Part shown: piece by piece, positions 47,944-57,349 of the stretch
Numbering within the stretch: position 1 is the stretch's first letter
Layout of the letters: each line of letters starts with the position of its first letter
Source: Pseudoxanthomonas indica
Lineage (GTDB): Bacteria; Pseudomonadota; Gammaproteobacteria; Xanthomonadales; Xanthomonadaceae
Assembly (NCBI RefSeq): GCF_900167565.1
Contig: NZ_FUZV01000001.1
Location: forward strand, 1,240,001 to 1,304,000
DNA: 64,000 nt
Reading direction: 5' to 3'
Position numbers and translations under genes: made by a program
The notes under the pieces: generated by a model
What the model was told of the DNA's origin: nothing
The model's database searches: none
What the model saw: only the letters and a program-made list of their open reading frames with translations

Positions 47944-48151
47944 GCGCGACCTCCTGGCGGGCCCAGTTGGCCAGCGCGGCGCCCAGGCCGCAGCCGGTGG
48001 CTTCCAGCTGCGACGCAGGGATGCCGTCGCGCACGAAGGCACGAAAATCCAGCCCGTGGCGCTGGAACCACGCGCGCGCGCCGCTGACGCAGAAGCCGCG
48101 GCGGGTCGTGTAATGCGGGATGCTGCGCAGGTGCGCGGCCGTCACGCGCAC
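47933..48151 (-). CDS. Small tail-region protein
   Basis: A 72-residue protein with GTG start at 48151 (another GTG two codons later), two bases after the upstream stop. Its end overlaps the hub start by 11 bases. The segment FCVSGARAWFQRHGLDFRAF resembles short proteins found before phage tip genes. The function is unknown. Confidence 0.7.
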   Translation of the reverse strand: MRVTAAHLRSIPHYTTRRGFCVSGARAWFQRHGLDFRAFVRDGIPASQLEATGCGLGAALANWARQEVAHGR

Positions 48152-48152
48152 G

Positions 48153-48719
48153 TCAGGGGCTGTCGGGATCGAAGTCATCGTCATCGTCGGGATAGTGGTT
48201 ACCGCCGCCCAGCGGGTCGTCGACGTCGGCCAGGCCGGAAACATTCCATTTGTCATCCAACCAGGACTCAATCGGGTTCGTGGTGCCCGGCAGCAGGCCC
48301 GGCTTCCATTTCTTGCCGCCCTTGCTCTTGATTGGCTCGGTGCCCAGGTTTCGCCACGCCAGAATCGTGGAGTCGTCGCACCACACCGTGCCGTAAGGCC
48401 GGCGCATGGCCTTGCCGTCTTCGACCTGGGGAATGGAGCCTTCCTGTGGCTTCATCTGCTCGGTCTTGGGCCGCATGGCATAACTGATGGCCAGCGAGAT
48501 CACGAACAAGATGATCTGGATGATGATGGTCGCGCCGCCATCGGCGGTGACCACCGGCGGATGGGCCGCGGCCTCGCGCATCGACCATGCCAGCGAAGCG
48601 ACCAGTGCCACCGTCAACGCCGATGCCGCGAAGAAGACCGCCAGCCGCAAGCGTTCGTGGTACTTGTCCAGCACCCAGTAGCGCAGCAACCAGCTCCAGC
48701 GATGCAGGCGCCTCACCAT
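48153..48719 (-). CDS. Tail tip assembly protein with membrane-like segments
   Basis: A 188-residue protein with hydrophobic segments at about 25-45 and 62-82 and the block FVISLAISYAMRPKTEQMKPQEG, which is typical of the first part of some phage tip assembly proteins (gpI-like place). The C-terminus is highly acidic (YPDDDDDFDPDSP). It overlaps the upstream gene by seven bases. Confidence 0.72.
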   Translation of the reverse strand: MVRRLHRWSWLLRYWVLDKYHERLRLAVFFAASALTVALVASLAWSMREAAAHPPVVTADGGATIIIQIILFVISLAISYAMRPKTEQMKPQEGSIPQVEDGKAMRRPYGTVWCDDSTILAWRNLGTEPIKSKGGKKWKPGLLPGTTNPIESWLDDKWNVSGLADVDDPLGGGNHYPDDDDDFDPDSP

Positions 48720-49564
48720 ACGGGGCTGCCTCCCATCGGATTCTTGATGGGCAGGTACACGGCACCGCCGAAGTTGTCGGTGTTGTCGAAGTCCTCGCAG
48801 GCCTCCCAGTCATGCGCGCAGCCGGGGAAGGCGTCGCCGGCCAGGCCCGGAGCGAAGTCCGTGGCGCCGTAGCTGACCACGATGCTGTCGCCGTTGTGGG
48901 CTTCGATGGTGCGGTAGTCCTGCAGGCCATCCTCCCGCGTCCAGACCCACATGCCGCCGGCCAGGTTGCCGGCCGGCAGGACGAACGATGGCGATCGCAG
49001 CGTGAGCCCCTCCACGCCCGTCAGCGTGGCCGGGATGGCGTGCAGCGCCTGGTCGACGTTGCACATGCCATCGCCCTGCGAATAGAGCTGCTTCCAGCAG
49101 GCACGCTGCCAGCGCTTCTGCTGGCCGCTGCGCCGGCCCGTGGAGTTGCTGGGCTCGCACGTCAGTACGCACTCGGCGTCGGTGAACTCCGGCCCGATGA
49201 CGCGGCCGGTCCACTCGATGGCCGCATCCGAATCCCCGCGGTGGTAGGCCAGACAACTGACGAAAATGCGATCGCTGGGCGGATACGGCCGCCAGATGTC
49301 GCCCAACCCTTGCGTGGGCGGGTAGACTCCGTCCGGCGGTGTCAGCAGCAGGTACGGGAACCGGATCGTGATGTTGTTTTTCAACGACTCGGTGCTGTCG
49401 CGCAGGTTGCTGCGTGTGATGCCGGCGGCGGCAAACGTCTCGCCGCCGAGCACGATCGGACGCTCGGCATTGGCGAAACGCGTGATCTGCATCTGCCGCT
49501 GGAAGATGAAAAGGTGTGTCGGCCGGGCACCCCAGCGGCTGCGTTCGAGCACGTCAAAGGGCAT
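48713..49564 (-). CDS. Phage BR0599-type (DUF2163) tail protein
   Basis: A 283-residue protein. The C-terminal GCAHDWEACEDFDNTDNFGG is the conserved Cys-containing end of the DUF2163/BR0599 family, tail-tip components. Its start overlaps the previous stop by 11 bases. Confidence 0.85.
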   Translation of the reverse strand: MPFDVLERSRWGARPTHLFIFQRQMQITRFANAERPIVLGGETFAAAGITRSNLRDSTESLKNNITIRFPYLLLTPPDGVYPPTQGLGDIWRPYPPSDRIFVSCLAYHRGDSDAAIEWTGRVIGPEFTDAECVLTCEPSNSTGRRSGQQKRWQRACWKQLYSQGDGMCNVDQALHAIPATLTGVEGLTLRSPSFVLPAGNLAGGMWVWTREDGLQDYRTIEAHNGDSIVVSYGATDFAPGLAGDAFPGCAHDWEACEDFDNTDNFGGAVYLPIKNPMGGSPVW

Positions 49565-50732
49565 GGACTTCCCCCTTGAGCACCAGCTCGCACTGCACCG
49601 TGGCGTGGTCGAAATGCCGCAGGACGTTGATGTCGCTCTCCTGTCGGCAGAGTGTCAGGAATGACACCAGCGCCACCTGGTTGGCCGCAAACCCCGAGGC
49701 GATGGGCGTATCCAGGGTCAGCCGGTCCGCAGTGGGCGATTGCAGGACAGCAGCGGTGATGCGGCGGTAGTGGACAGTACCGTCAGCCAGTTCTATGCGG
49801 ATGTCGCGGCGGTTGCTGGTCAGGGCGTGCTCCGACATGAGCGGACCTTCGACATCCAGCGTGGTGGCGCCATCGGCGACGGTGGCCACCACGCGCAGGT
49901 CAGAGGCCCACGTCGGCACCCACGCCGGCGACCAGCGCCCTGCCATCGCGTAGAGCAGCCCGCGGAATGCCTGGACCTCTGCCATGCCCACCAGGGCGAA
50001 CTGCAGCACCACGCGCGGCGTGGCCGCACCCACCAGGTCAAAGACCTGCGCGGGCGCGGCATCATGATCGGCGGTCGTCAGGGTGCGCTCCGGCGACCAG
50101 CGCGGATCCGACGTCCACACCGGTCGGCGGTCCAGCACCGGCAAGGACCGGTAGGTCGTGGGCCCAAAGTCGGCCGGCGACTCCAGCGGCGCCTGCAGGC
50201 GAAAGCGCACCTGGTAGACATCCGTGTGATCGCTGGTGAATCGGCCCAACAAGGGCTGGCCATCCAGCGTGGCCAGGCGCAGGGGTGACAGGCGCGTGCC
50301 GGCCGGCCAGGTACGCGCCGTCTCCTCCGCCAACAGCAGCTCGCCATCACCCACGGACTCGATGGACAGCACTTCGAAATCGCGCGGGTTGTCACCGCAC
50401 AGCAGCGCCTGTCCGTCCGCCACAAAGCGCGCATGGGCCGTGTCAGCCGGCACTGTGGCGCTTCCACTTGCCAGTGGCGCTGCCAAGGCCTGTGCGTCCA
50501 TCACCAGCGGCGCGAGCCAGGGACCGGCACCCACGTGCCACAGCTGGGCTTCCAGCCACCGACGACGGGTCGTTGCTTCCAGGCCGCTGAACGCCAGCGT
50601 GACCAGCGGCGCCTCGCGCAGGCGGCGCGTCTGGATCGGTCCGGTGGCGGCAGCCAGGGTGTCCGTCAACCAATCCAGTTGCTCGCTGACTTCGCCGCCG
50701 GTGGCAAACGTCCAGGCTACGGGGTCGGTCAC
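49554..50732 (-). CDS. Minor tail protein
   Basis: A 392-residue beta-rich protein that starts in the tape-measure stop (ATGA). No strong family is seen; repeats such as VATVADGATTLDVEGPL and VLSIESVGDGELLLAEE suggest beta-sandwich domains. By position it lies between tape measure and tip protein, as gpM or gpL in lambda. Confidence 0.78.
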   Translation of the reverse strand: MTDPVAWTFATGGEVSEQLDWLTDTLAAATGPIQTRRLREAPLVTLAFSGLEATTRRRWLEAQLWHVGAGPWLAPLVMDAQALAAPLASGSATVPADTAHARFVADGQALLCGDNPRDFEVLSIESVGDGELLLAEETARTWPAGTRLSPLRLATLDGQPLLGRFTSDHTDVYQVRFRLQAPLESPADFGPTTYRSLPVLDRRPVWTSDPRWSPERTLTTADHDAAPAQVFDLVGAATPRVVLQFALVGMAEVQAFRGLLYAMAGRWSPAWVPTWASDLRVVATVADGATTLDVEGPLMSEHALTSNRRDIRIELADGTVHYRRITAAVLQSPTADRLTLDTPIASGFAANQVALVSFLTLCRQESDINVLRHFDHATVQCELVLKGEVHAL

Positions 50733-53371
50733 TGCGCACCTCGGCTCAGGCCTTCCCAGTTCTCCTTGACCACGGTCAGAATCACGTTGGTGCCGGCGGC
50801 GCTGGACATGGCGTCCGCGATCGCCGACTCACCAATGGCCACGATGGGCGTCGTGACCAAGCCCGGCCGGCCGCCTTGCGCGCTGTCCAAGCGCGCGGAC
50901 AGAGCAGCTTCCTGCTGCTCGGTGCGCACGGTTTCGCCGCGGCGAAGCACGGCCGCCACCTCATCGTTGGCAAGACCGGTGAGGCCGGCTACACCGCCGC
51001 CGTGATAGTGAGGAGCCTGACCGAACACCAAGGGGTTGATGTTGTGCCGGGCCATCTGCAGAGCACCGACAATGCCACCGCGATGGGCTGCTGGCACCGA
51101 TGCCCCACCCCCACCCGCTCCACTTCCGAATGCCGACAATGCCGACCTGATGGCGCGAAGTGCCAGTTCCTGCGCAATCATCTTCGCCACACCAGCGGCG
51201 AAGCTACGAACCATGTCTTGGAAGGCATCCTTGAAGGACTTTGTTCCTTCGATCAGGTCATCGATGGCTGAAACAAAAGCACTGGAGCCGATGTCTTCGA
51301 TGTCCTGGCGAAAATTTTGCATCGAACTACCCACGTCGGCGATGTTGCCGTCCAACTGAGTCAGGAATGCAAGGACGGATGGATCCTTTGTCTTGGCATA
51401 GAAATCCGTCACTGCGTCCCGCAAAGATCGCAGCTGGCCAAGGGATTGCTTTCGTAGATCCAACAACCGACGCTCACCTTCGCCCATGCCAAGCGCGCCG
51501 GCTTCCATTTGTGACGAAATCGACGACTCCCCACCCTGCAAGTTTCCAAGGATCTTGCTCGCTTCCTCGCGAAACTGCTCAAGTTGTGCCTTGGCTACCT
51601 CGGTGTTGATATACAGATCAATTTCGGCCACGGCTTCCGTATTACCGTTTGCAAGGAGCAGCGCCTTTTGGTCGCGGAACTCATCTTCAAGTTGTTTCCG
51701 CCTCGCCTCGGCCGCATCGCCGTTCAGGGCGGCGAGGCGACTGCGAACGCTCTCCACGTGACGAGCAAGATCCTTTTCCGCTTCGGCCTGCTCGCGAGCG
51801 GCAGTTTCACCAGCCTCCGCCCGGTCGCGCTGCAATACGATGATCTGTTCCTCCAGGTTCCTCCGGGAGCCCAGATCAGTCGCCACGGCCAGTTCGTTCC
51901 TGGTCTGTTGGATTTGCGCATCTATCGCTTGTTCCTGCACACCCTTCCGGCGCCGGAAATACTCCTCGATACCAATTTGGTGCTCCGCGTAGAGGCGCTC
52001 AACCTCGGCCAGTGATCGGCGCAGTTCGTCCTGTAACAGTGCGTTAGACTCGGCAATCTGCTTGACCTTCGCCCCGCCAGCGGCGACGGCGGCGGTCGTC
52101 TTCTCCGTCGCTTGCGCGGTAGCTTCCTCCGCCGCCACCGACCGCCCACGCAGAGACGCGCCTGTTCGCAGCTTCGCGTTCTCCTTGTCGATCTCTCCTT
52201 GGAGCCGGCGAAGCACAGTCTCACGCTTGCTGAAGAGGTCGCCCGGCGTCAGTTCGCTTGCGCTTAGCAGCGAGTCACCCTTCCTGACAAGATTCCAAGC
52301 CGTGTCCGAGTTGGCTTTGCGCACGACGTCCATGGTTTTCCGGAGGCGTTGAAGACGCTCTTCGATCCGAATGGTGTCTTCCAGTGCGGGACCGCCGAAG
52401 CGCGCTGCGAATTCCTCTCCGACAAACTTACTAACGCTGGCAGCAGTGGACCCGAGCCGCAACAGGACCGAAATCGCGTTTGAGACACCCTGCACGAAAG
52501 CAGAGAATCCTTCGCGAACGCCAGGAGATTGCAGAGTAGTGGCGAGATCGCTGATAGCCTTCGCCAGACCTTTGGACGCGCCTGTGGCCTCATCAGTGCC
52601 GCCGACGAGCCCGATTAGCGCATTGCGTACTTGCTGGATGGCCCGCGATACGGTTAGTGGCAGCTTTCCAAACTCATCGGCAATGCTATCTCCAGCCCTA
52701 TCCAAGGCATTGATCAAATCCTGAGTGGATACCTTGCCATCGTTGACCAAGCTCCGCACCTTGCCGAAGGCAATGCCGAAGTGGTCGGCCAAGGCCTGCA
52801 CGATGCGCGGGCTCGTCTCGATGATCGAGTTGAATTCTTCAGCTCGCAGAGTGCCCCCCGCGATCGCCTGCGTCAGCTGCCTGATGCCGTTGGCAGTGTC
52901 CTGCGGTCCGGCGCCGGATACCTGGAAGGCTTGGCTGATAGTCTCAGTCAGCCCCAGAATCTCTCGCTGACCAAGTGTGGTCGACTGTGACAGGCGGGAG
53001 TAGAGACCGACAACCGAGTCCCATTCGGCTGCAGTTCGTTGTGCGATGTCGAAAGTGCCACGATACGCACCTTCGAACTCTTCTTGGTTCCTCGTGGCCA
53101 GCTTCAGCCGTGCCGCCAAATTGGCAGCTTGGTCTGCAAGCTCCGAGTACACACGAACGCCACGCAGGGCGGCATACGCCGATACAACGCCTGCGAGCTG
53201 GTTGCGAATGTTGCGAAGGCCTGTTGCCCACCTGTTGTCATTCGGAGCGGCTTGAGCAGCATCCTTCTTGACCTTTGCGAACTCGCCGCGCAAGAGCGCG
53301 AGACCTTGCTTGATATCGGCCAAGTCAGCAGAAACACGGACACGCAGGTTGGCGCTGCCATTGGTACTCAC
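50729..53371 (-). CDS. Tail tape measure protein
   Basis: An 880-residue protein that sets tail length. The N-terminal domain (YSRLSQSTTLGQREILGLTE, LVNDGKVSTQDLINALDRAG) is the tape-measure domain of TMP_3 type. The centre is long coiled coil (LIVLQRDRAEAGE region). The C-terminus is Gly/Ala-rich with hydrophobic stretches. The start overlaps the stop of the frameshift partner by four bases. Confidence 0.93.
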   Translation of the reverse strand: MSTNGSANLRVRVSADLADIKQGLALLRGEFAKVKKDAAQAAPNDNRWATGLRNIRNQLAGVVSAYAALRGVRVYSELADQAANLAARLKLATRNQEEFEGAYRGTFDIAQRTAAEWDSVVGLYSRLSQSTTLGQREILGLTETISQAFQVSGAGPQDTANGIRQLTQAIAGGTLRAEEFNSIIETSPRIVQALADHFGIAFGKVRSLVNDGKVSTQDLINALDRAGDSIADEFGKLPLTVSRAIQQVRNALIGLVGGTDEATGASKGLAKAISDLATTLQSPGVREGFSAFVQGVSNAISVLLRLGSTAASVSKFVGEEFAARFGGPALEDTIRIEERLQRLRKTMDVVRKANSDTAWNLVRKGDSLLSASELTPGDLFSKRETVLRRLQGEIDKENAKLRTGASLRGRSVAAEEATAQATEKTTAAVAAGGAKVKQIAESNALLQDELRRSLAEVERLYAEHQIGIEEYFRRRKGVQEQAIDAQIQQTRNELAVATDLGSRRNLEEQIIVLQRDRAEAGETAAREQAEAEKDLARHVESVRSRLAALNGDAAEARRKQLEDEFRDQKALLLANGNTEAVAEIDLYINTEVAKAQLEQFREEASKILGNLQGGESSISSQMEAGALGMGEGERRLLDLRKQSLGQLRSLRDAVTDFYAKTKDPSVLAFLTQLDGNIADVGSSMQNFRQDIEDIGSSAFVSAIDDLIEGTKSFKDAFQDMVRSFAAGVAKMIAQELALRAIRSALSAFGSGAGGGGASVPAAHRGGIVGALQMARHNINPLVFGQAPHYHGGGVAGLTGLANDEVAAVLRRGETVRTEQQEAALSARLDSAQGGRPGLVTTPIVAIGESAIADAMSSAAGTNVILTVVKENWEGLSRGAQ

Positions 53372-53972
53372 TTTCTGCGCTCCAAGGTGTCGAGGAAGGA
53401 TTTGAAGGTGTTCGCGTCGTACTGCGTTGCCCGCATCGCGCGGGTCAGGTCACACAGGTTCCTTCGTTCAGCGCGTTGAGCCGCGTCGCTGAAGGCCCGG
53501 GCTTGCGCCAAAGTGAACGCGCGCACCTCCGTGAAAGAGTGCCCGTGCTGAATCAGGAGCTGGAGGCTGTCCGCCCAAGTCCAGGCGCCGGCAGCCGCAG
53601 GCCGCCCAGGAGCGGCGCGATTCTCCGCGTAAAAAAATCTCGGTTCACCTCCAGCACCGCCATGGCCAAATCCATGAATTCCGCAGCATCGGACCCAGAC
53701 ACCCATAGTGGGTCCCTGCCGATAGCCAACGCGACCGCTTCCCAGAGTGCTTCGCCGTGATCTGCAATCAGTCCCAGAATGCCGTCCAGCGTTTGGGCAT
53801 CGGTCGCCTGTTCGTCAATAAGCCATGGCGCCTGCATCAAGGCATCGATCAATCCGCTGGCTTTTCTCACAATGCCTGGGACCGAACCGATGGTGAGCGG
53901 CCGGATCTCCAGCCGCTCACCCCGGAACTCGACGACGCGAGCCTGTGGCTCGATGACGTCCATGTCCTGCAT
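53368..53972 (-). CDS. Tail assembly chaperone, frameshifted long form (GT-like)
   Basis: The long product reads the G-like frame to codon 114 and then shifts -1 at T TTT TTT (53631-53637) into the frame that ends at 53368. The total is about 201 residues. The added part (FFYAENRAAPGR onward, ending TFKSFLDTLERRK) is helical and charged, as in lambda gpGT. The T domain is expected to bind the tail tube, and the G part the tape measure. Confidence 0.82.
53553..53972 (-). CDS. Tail assembly chaperone, short form (G-like)
   Basis: A 139-residue protein. The start overlaps the tail-tube stop by one base (TGATG). The protein is helical with an acidic centre (LIDEQATDAQTLDGILGLIADHGEALWEAV). The position between tail tube and tape measure and the slippery site near the 3' end fit lambda gpG. 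Confidence 0.86.
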   Translation of the reverse strand: MQDMDVIEPQARVVEFRGERLEIRPLTIGSVPGIVRKASGLIDALMQAPWLIDEQATDAQTLDGILGLIADHGEALWEAVALAIGRDPLWVSGSDAAEFMDLAMAVLEVNRDFFTRRIAPLLGGLRLPAPGLGRTASSS

Positions 53973-54715
53973 CAGTTCACCTGCTCCACAGTGAAGTACT
54001 GCGACAGGCCCACACCCTTGGCGGTATCGGCCAGCAGACCACCATTTACGGTGCCGGCGCCGTACTCTTCGCCAATGAGGCCGAGCTGCTCGATGACGCC
54101 GCCGCTGACCTTGTGCGCATGCACGCGGACGGCTTTGCCGCTCTGGGCTTCGTTCAACCCCAGGAAAAGCATCTCGTACTGCTTGGCCGAGGTCACGAAG
54201 GCCTGCGTCACGTCCTGGGCGCCATGCGTGTAGGTGACTTGGATGTTCGCCGCGCCACCAACCGGGTTGGTAATGGTGCTGGTCGACGGGATGTAAATGC
54301 CGCCGTCCTGGAACACGTAATCCGTGCCAGCGGTGTAGGCGGTCCCGCCGGCTGCGGGTTCGACCGTGGTGATCGCGTTGGCGATTTTGTCCAGCGGCGT
54401 GAAGCCGCCCTTGTAGGCCACCAGAGCTTCGTCGGTGACGGTGCCCGCGGCCACTGTGGTCACGCTGCCACGCATGAAGCGGGAGAAGTTGGCACCGGCG
54501 AAGTCGTGGAAAGTCAGACTCGTCTGCACCTCGGTGACGCGATCCACGCGGTTGCGAGTACCGCCGCCGGGCTTGGTGAAGTCCTGCAGGCTCAGGGTGT
54601 TGACCTGCGGGCTGAACGTCAGAAGCGAGCAATTGCCAACTTCCTCGAACGGAGCAGCGGAGCCGAATTCCCGCATCAGGATTTTGCCGCTGCCCAGGTA
54701 GCTTTGGTCTTGCAT
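53972..54715 (-). CDS. Major tail tube protein
   Basis: A 247-residue protein. The beta-rich sequence with NTLSLQDFTKPGGGTRNRVD and DVTQAFVTSAKQYEMLFLGLNEAQ matches tube proteins of long-tailed phages (gpV place). It forms the hollow tube around the tape measure. Confidence 0.88.
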   Translation of the reverse strand: MQDQSYLGSGKILMREFGSAAPFEEVGNCSLLTFSPQVNTLSLQDFTKPGGGTRNRVDRVTEVQTSLTFHDFAGANFSRFMRGSVTTVAAGTVTDEALVAYKGGFTPLDKIANAITTVEPAAGGTAYTAGTDYVFQDGGIYIPSTSTITNPVGGAANIQVTYTHGAQDVTQAFVTSAKQYEMLFLGLNEAQSGKAVRVHAHKVSGGVIEQLGLIGEEYGAGTVNGGLLADTAKGVGLSQYFTVEQVN

Positions 54716-54751
54716 GATGGTGTCCTCGAGTAATGCCGCTTGGGCGGCGGG

Positions 54752-55192
54752 TTATTGCTTGGGGATGTTGCTGGTGAAAGTGACGGCGGCACCGACATAT
54801 CCCGCCTCGGGCTCGGCCGCCAGGGGTTCCGCGAACTGATACACCGGAGCCGAGTAGCGAGGCGGAAACTCAGCCTGTTGTCCGTCCAAGGCCCTTTCGA
54901 TATCGCTGACAAGCGCGTCTACCCGCTCCTGAGCTTCATCCATGTCGGCGGGAATCTTGGCCACAACGCGGAACGTAGTAAGGCGGTGGGTCCTGAGCAC
55001 GGCGGAGTCGACGGGGCGTTCCTGCCGCAACCAGACCACCGTCAGCAGGCCAATCGGCTTTTCCGAAGCAAGTGCGGGCGCCGGCTCCAGCGTCACGTCC
55101 GAGCCGACGTCGGTGCGGTAGCCGTCAGCTACCTGGATACGCGCCAGGCATGCCTCCACGGCTTGCAGCAATACCGTGCGAGGGCTAGCCAC
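54752..55192 (-). CDS. Tail terminator/minor tail protein (gpU place)
   Basis: A 146-residue protein that overlaps the upstream gene by eight bases. The pattern VLLQAVEACLARI at the N-terminus and the strand-rich end resemble tail terminator proteins. The role rests on order and size. Confidence 0.75.
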   Translation of the reverse strand: MASPRTVLLQAVEACLARIQVADGYRTDVGSDVTLEPAPALASEKPIGLLTVVWLRQERPVDSAVLRTHRLTTFRVVAKIPADMDEAQERVDALVSDIERALDGQQAEFPPRYSAPVYQFAEPLAAEPEAGYVGAAVTFTSNIPKQ

Positions 55193-55508
55193 GGCGGGCT
55201 ACCCATTCACTGCGCGAGTCATCGCTAAGCGGTGTCCGCTTCACCAGGTAATAGGTGTCAGACCCAACGGCAACGACACCCCCTGTTTCGGGTGACACCT
55301 GCTCCAGGAACAGCGTAACCAGCGCCTTGTCATACGAAATCGGCGCCAGGTCGTCGCCAAAGTCGTCTGTCGCCGGGTCCACCAGCACATCGACGGCCGT
55401 TTCTGCACCTGCCTGCGACGTGTAGGTGCCAGAAAGGCCGCCTGTAGCGACGCCCCATGCCGATAAGAACGCGCGATCGAAGTTGCGACGAAAGAGGGCC
55501 TCGCTCAT
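55185..55508 (-). CDS. Head-tail joining protein (gpFII place)
   Basis: A 107-residue protein starting in the upstream stop (ATGA). The beta-rich sequence with GDDLAPISYDKALVTLF fits a small connector. The role rests on position and size. Confidence 0.72.
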   Translation of the reverse strand: MSEALFRRNFDRAFLSAWGVATGGLSGTYTSQAGAETAVDVLVDPATDDFGDDLAPISYDKALVTLFLEQVSPETGGVVAVGSDTYYLVKRTPLSDDSRSEWVARRG

Positions 55509-56284
55509 GCCCCTCTCCGGAACCGGGAGGACTGCACGGCCTTTTTCAACTCGCGGGCGAAGTGAAAGGGCATGAGCTTTTGCCACGTGCGCTGAGCGAG
55601 ACCGAAAATGTCGTAACGCGGGCGGTAGCGGACATTGGGCACAAACACAAAGATGCTGCGAACGGCAGAGCCAAAGCCCGTCACCAAGCGTTCGTAGATG
55701 CCGGGCAGCAAGCGACCTCGCTTGGCGCGAATCGCAAAGAAATTTCCACCTCTTACGCCTTTCTTGGCGGCACGGGCCTGCCGCCGCTGCCGACTGGCTT
55801 CAGTCTCATTCTGCAGGGCGTCATTGCGGGCACCCAGCTGCGACAGAATCTGGTTTACCTGCTTGGCTCGCACGTTCCCGTAACCGTCCAGGTCGGCGCC
55901 CTTGCCTGCGACCGCGAACGAGCCGGCGGACATTGCCCCTTTCGCCTGGAGAAGTCTTTCCATGCCCTTTTTTCGGCGCGTCCCACCTTCCACTTGGGGA
56001 AGCAGGTAGCGAGCCGGCGGAGTGCCATTGCTGGCCTCATCGCGAAGCTTGATGACCGCGTATGGCTTTTGCTTGGTCGCGCGCTCGTACTGCGCTGCTT
56101 TCACCGTGATCGGCACGGGTCGATCAAATACGCGGGAAGCGGTTCTTGCCCAGATACTGCGAATCTCGACGGCGGTCGCGTTCGCTGCCTGGGCGGCAGC
56201 AAACGGCAGCTGGTTGCGTTCCACCGCAGTGAACTGCCGGACCAACAAGTTGTCGGCGTCCACCTCGATTCTCACCATACTCAC
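55505..56284 (-). CDS. Tail completion protein (gpZ-like place)
   Basis: A 259-residue basic protein. The N-terminal half (LPFAAAQAANATAVEIRSIW) fits the minor tail protein Z type; the C-terminal half is Arg-rich. It starts in the Rz1 stop (ATGA). Confidence 0.75.
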   Translation of the reverse strand: MSMVRIEVDADNLLVRQFTAVERNQLPFAAAQAANATAVEIRSIWARTASRVFDRPVPITVKAAQYERATKQKPYAVIKLRDEASNGTPPARYLLPQVEGGTRRKKGMERLLQAKGAMSAGSFAVAGKGADLDGYGNVRAKQVNQILSQLGARNDALQNETEASRQRRQARAAKKGVRGGNFFAIRAKRGRLLPGIYERLVTGFGSAVRSIFVFVPNVRYRPRYDIFGLAQRTWQKLMPFHFARELKKAVQSSRFRRGA

Positions 56285-56568
56285 GGCTTCACCTCAGTCC
56301 CTTCGATCGTTGCGATCTCGGCCGCACGGGCGTTCTGGCGCTCAATCACAGCACGGCGCGCCGCAGCGACGTCGAAGCACTGTGCGATGGGGCCCTCGGG
56401 AACCGCTTCCTGCTTGGTCAGGCGTTCGGGAATCTTGACGTACACAATGCGCTCCACGATCTGCACTTTGGGCAGGACTGCGGTGGACGCTTCAGGAAGG
56501 TCGGGGCGGACTCCGCTCCTGCAAGCAGAGAGCAAGGCGCTCACGATCAAGACGATGAGGATGCGCAT
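56281..56568 (-). CDS. Rz1-like outer-membrane spanin lipoprotein
   Basis: A 95-residue lipoprotein with signal MRILIVLIVSALLSAC (Cys16). The mature part is Pro-poor and helical. The start overlaps the Rz stop by one base, so the two are separate rather than embedded. It joins Rz to bridge the periplasm in the last step of lysis. Confidence 0.88.
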   Translation of the reverse strand: MRILIVLIVSALLSACRSGVRPDLPEASTAVLPKVQIVERIVYVKIPERLTKQEAVPEGPIAQCFDVAAARRAVIERQNARAAEIATIEGTEVKP

Positions 56569-57011
56569 CAGTAGCCCCCCAGTGCCGGGCAAAGGCGCTG
56601 TATTGTGCTGAGCGCCTGGGCGCAATCGGGTACGCGCACTTGCTGGGCGTATCGCTCCATGAAGGTCTTAAGTACACGATCGGCCTCGTCCGCTTTGGCC
56701 TGCGCGGCAGCAACAGCGCGATCACCCTCCGCATTCAACCGCGCGGTCTCCCCTTGAGCGAGCTGCAGCTCTTTCGCCAGGCGGGAGTACTCTGCGTCGT
56801 ACACGCGATTGGCAGCCGTCAACTCTCCCACGCGAACTTTGTAGGCGTCCTTCGAAGTGGCAAGCACTGCTCGATCAGCGACAGCCACGTCACGCTCGCT
56901 CGACAAGACGCTCGCGCGCACCCACCAACCAGCGTTGCTGGTCAGCAAGGCGACCAGGCAGATCGTCAGTGCGATCAGCAGCGGCTTGACGGAGAGTGCA
57001 GAGAGGCCCAT
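56568..57011 (-). CDS. Rz-like inner-membrane spanin
   Basis: A 147-residue protein with one N-terminal membrane helix (about 8-26) and a long periplasmic coiled coil (AEYSRLAKELQLAQGETARL). The C-terminus holds two Cys. It is the inner-membrane part of the spanin pair. Confidence 0.88.
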   Translation of the reverse strand: MGLSALSVKPLLIALTICLVALLTSNAGWWVRASVLSSERDVAVADRAVLATSKDAYKVRVGELTAANRVYDAEYSRLAKELQLAQGETARLNAEGDRAVAAAQAKADEADRVLKTFMERYAQQVRVPDCAQALSTIQRLCPALGGY

Positions 57012-57014
57012 CGC

Positions 57015-57347
57015 TCAGGCGCCGGCGCCGTCGGTGCTGTCAAACTTCGGAAGGTCCGGCCGTTTGAGCTGATTCAGGCTGCGCAGCAGGAAGGTTGCGC
57101 CCGCCCCGATCCGAATCCACCAGGAAAACTCTTCCGAGACCGGTGTGCCGGCCAGATAGTCACCGGCCAGGAGCGCGTTGAAGATGTCGGGCATCGCAGC
57201 AAGCAAGATCAGGCCGTAGGTGCTGTACCAGCGCCACGCCTTCTTCCAGTCTTCCACCAACGTGATGTTGCCACCGATGGCGCGCACGCCCAGGGCGGCT
57301 GCGACGACGAATGCAACGATGAGAGCGACGAGTAGCAGCAGGTTCAT
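57015..57347 (-). CDS. Putative holin
   Basis: A 110-residue protein with three hydrophobic segments (about 2-24, 43-62, 76-92) and a charged end. The segment LVEDWKKAWRWYSTYGLILL is seen in phage holin-like proteins. It lies between endolysin and Rz. Confidence 0.72.
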   Translation of the reverse strand: MNLLLLVALIVAFVVAAALGVRAIGGNITLVEDWKKAWRWYSTYGLILLAAMPDIFNALLAGDYLAGTPVSEEFSWWIRIGAGATFLLRSLNQLKRPDLPKFDSTDGAGA

Positions 57348-57349
57348 AG

